Origin: VRUE01 sp035548675
GTDB taxonomy: Bacteria > Actinomycetota > Thermoleophilia > Solirubrobacterales > 70-9
Reading direction: 5' to 3'
DNA length: 30,482 bases
Assembly (NCBI GenBank): GCA_035548675.1
Contig: DASZSJ010000059.1
Location: 1-30,482, forward strand
Below are positions 30,433 through 30,482 of this stretch, piece after piece. A program made the position numbers and the translations under genes. A model generated the notes under the pieces. It saw only the letters and a list, made by a program, of their open reading frames with translations. It did not search any database and had not been told where the DNA came from. The stretch's first letter is position 1; each line of letters opens with the position of its first letter.

Positions 30433-30482
30433 GTGGCGCTCCGGACCCTCGCCAGCCCGCCGTCGGTGCTGCCGCTCTACGC
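30433..30482 (+). CDS. Start of a MaoC/HtdX-like dehydratase gene, cut by the window end
   Basis: A GTG one base after the fabG stop opens a frame reading MALRTLASPPSVLPLYA to the window edge, with GGGGGCC before it. The few residues resemble the beginnings of actinobacterial MaoC-family hydratases that sit beside FabG4-type genes, and the position fits, but only 16 codons are visible, so the product is inferred mainly from context. Confidence 0.5.
   Translation, partial: MALRTLASPPSVLPLY

Overview
The window is high-GC bacterial DNA with tightly packed genes, frequent GTG/TTG starts and overlapping stop/start codons. A GTP-type PEP carboxykinase, a two-domain FabG4-type reductase beside a FadA-type thiolase, a DUF4333 lipoprotein and an MMPL transporter all point to an actinobacterium. 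My best guess, from general gene style only, is the class Thermoleophilia (Solirubrobacterales-like). No rRNA, tRNA, CRISPR array, IS element or phage gene was seen.

Region 1 (1-11405) is a cell-surface or exopolysaccharide locus. It holds three GT2-type glycosyltransferase genes, one of them fused to a NodB-type polysaccharide deacetylase, and a stand-alone secondary deacetylase. It also holds a GT4 enzyme, a GT2-GT4 double transferase, a Wzm/Wzt-type ABC exporter whose ATPase has a C-terminal glycan-binding-like domain, and a Wzx/MOP-type flippase. Genes lie on both strands with very short or overlapping junctions.

Region 2 (11406-18061) is the most striking part: five consecutive same-strand paralogues of a secreted GH26-like glycoside hydrolase. 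They share the catalytic domain and both candidate catalytic glutamates but differ completely in the linker between signal peptide and domain. The first three genes carry the same 11-bp motif (ACAAACGTCCA or its complement) just upstream of their starts. The natural reading is that region 1 makes and exports a glycan and region 2 trims, releases or recycles it, or digests a related environmental glycan.

Region 3 (18062-21540) starts with a long palindrome and then has, on the minus strand, an ATPase_2-like P-loop protein with a striking operator-like palindrome at its start codon, a small DUF4333 lipoprotein, and PEP carboxykinase.

Region 4 (21581-24019) is a sucC-sucD-like acyl-CoA synthetase pair followed by a translationally coupled one-cluster ferredoxin-like protein, an unusual trio. 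It meets an HxlR-family regulator tail to tail with the two stop codons sharing one CTAG.

Region 5 (24016-30482) is the HxlR regulator divergent from an MMPL transporter, with a perfect palindrome between them. It is followed by a TetR-thiolase-FabG4-(MaoC-like, cut by the window end) operon in which every junction overlaps or nearly overlaps and an AT-rich palindrome precedes the regulator. Nearly all other long open frames are GC-driven shadows of these genes.
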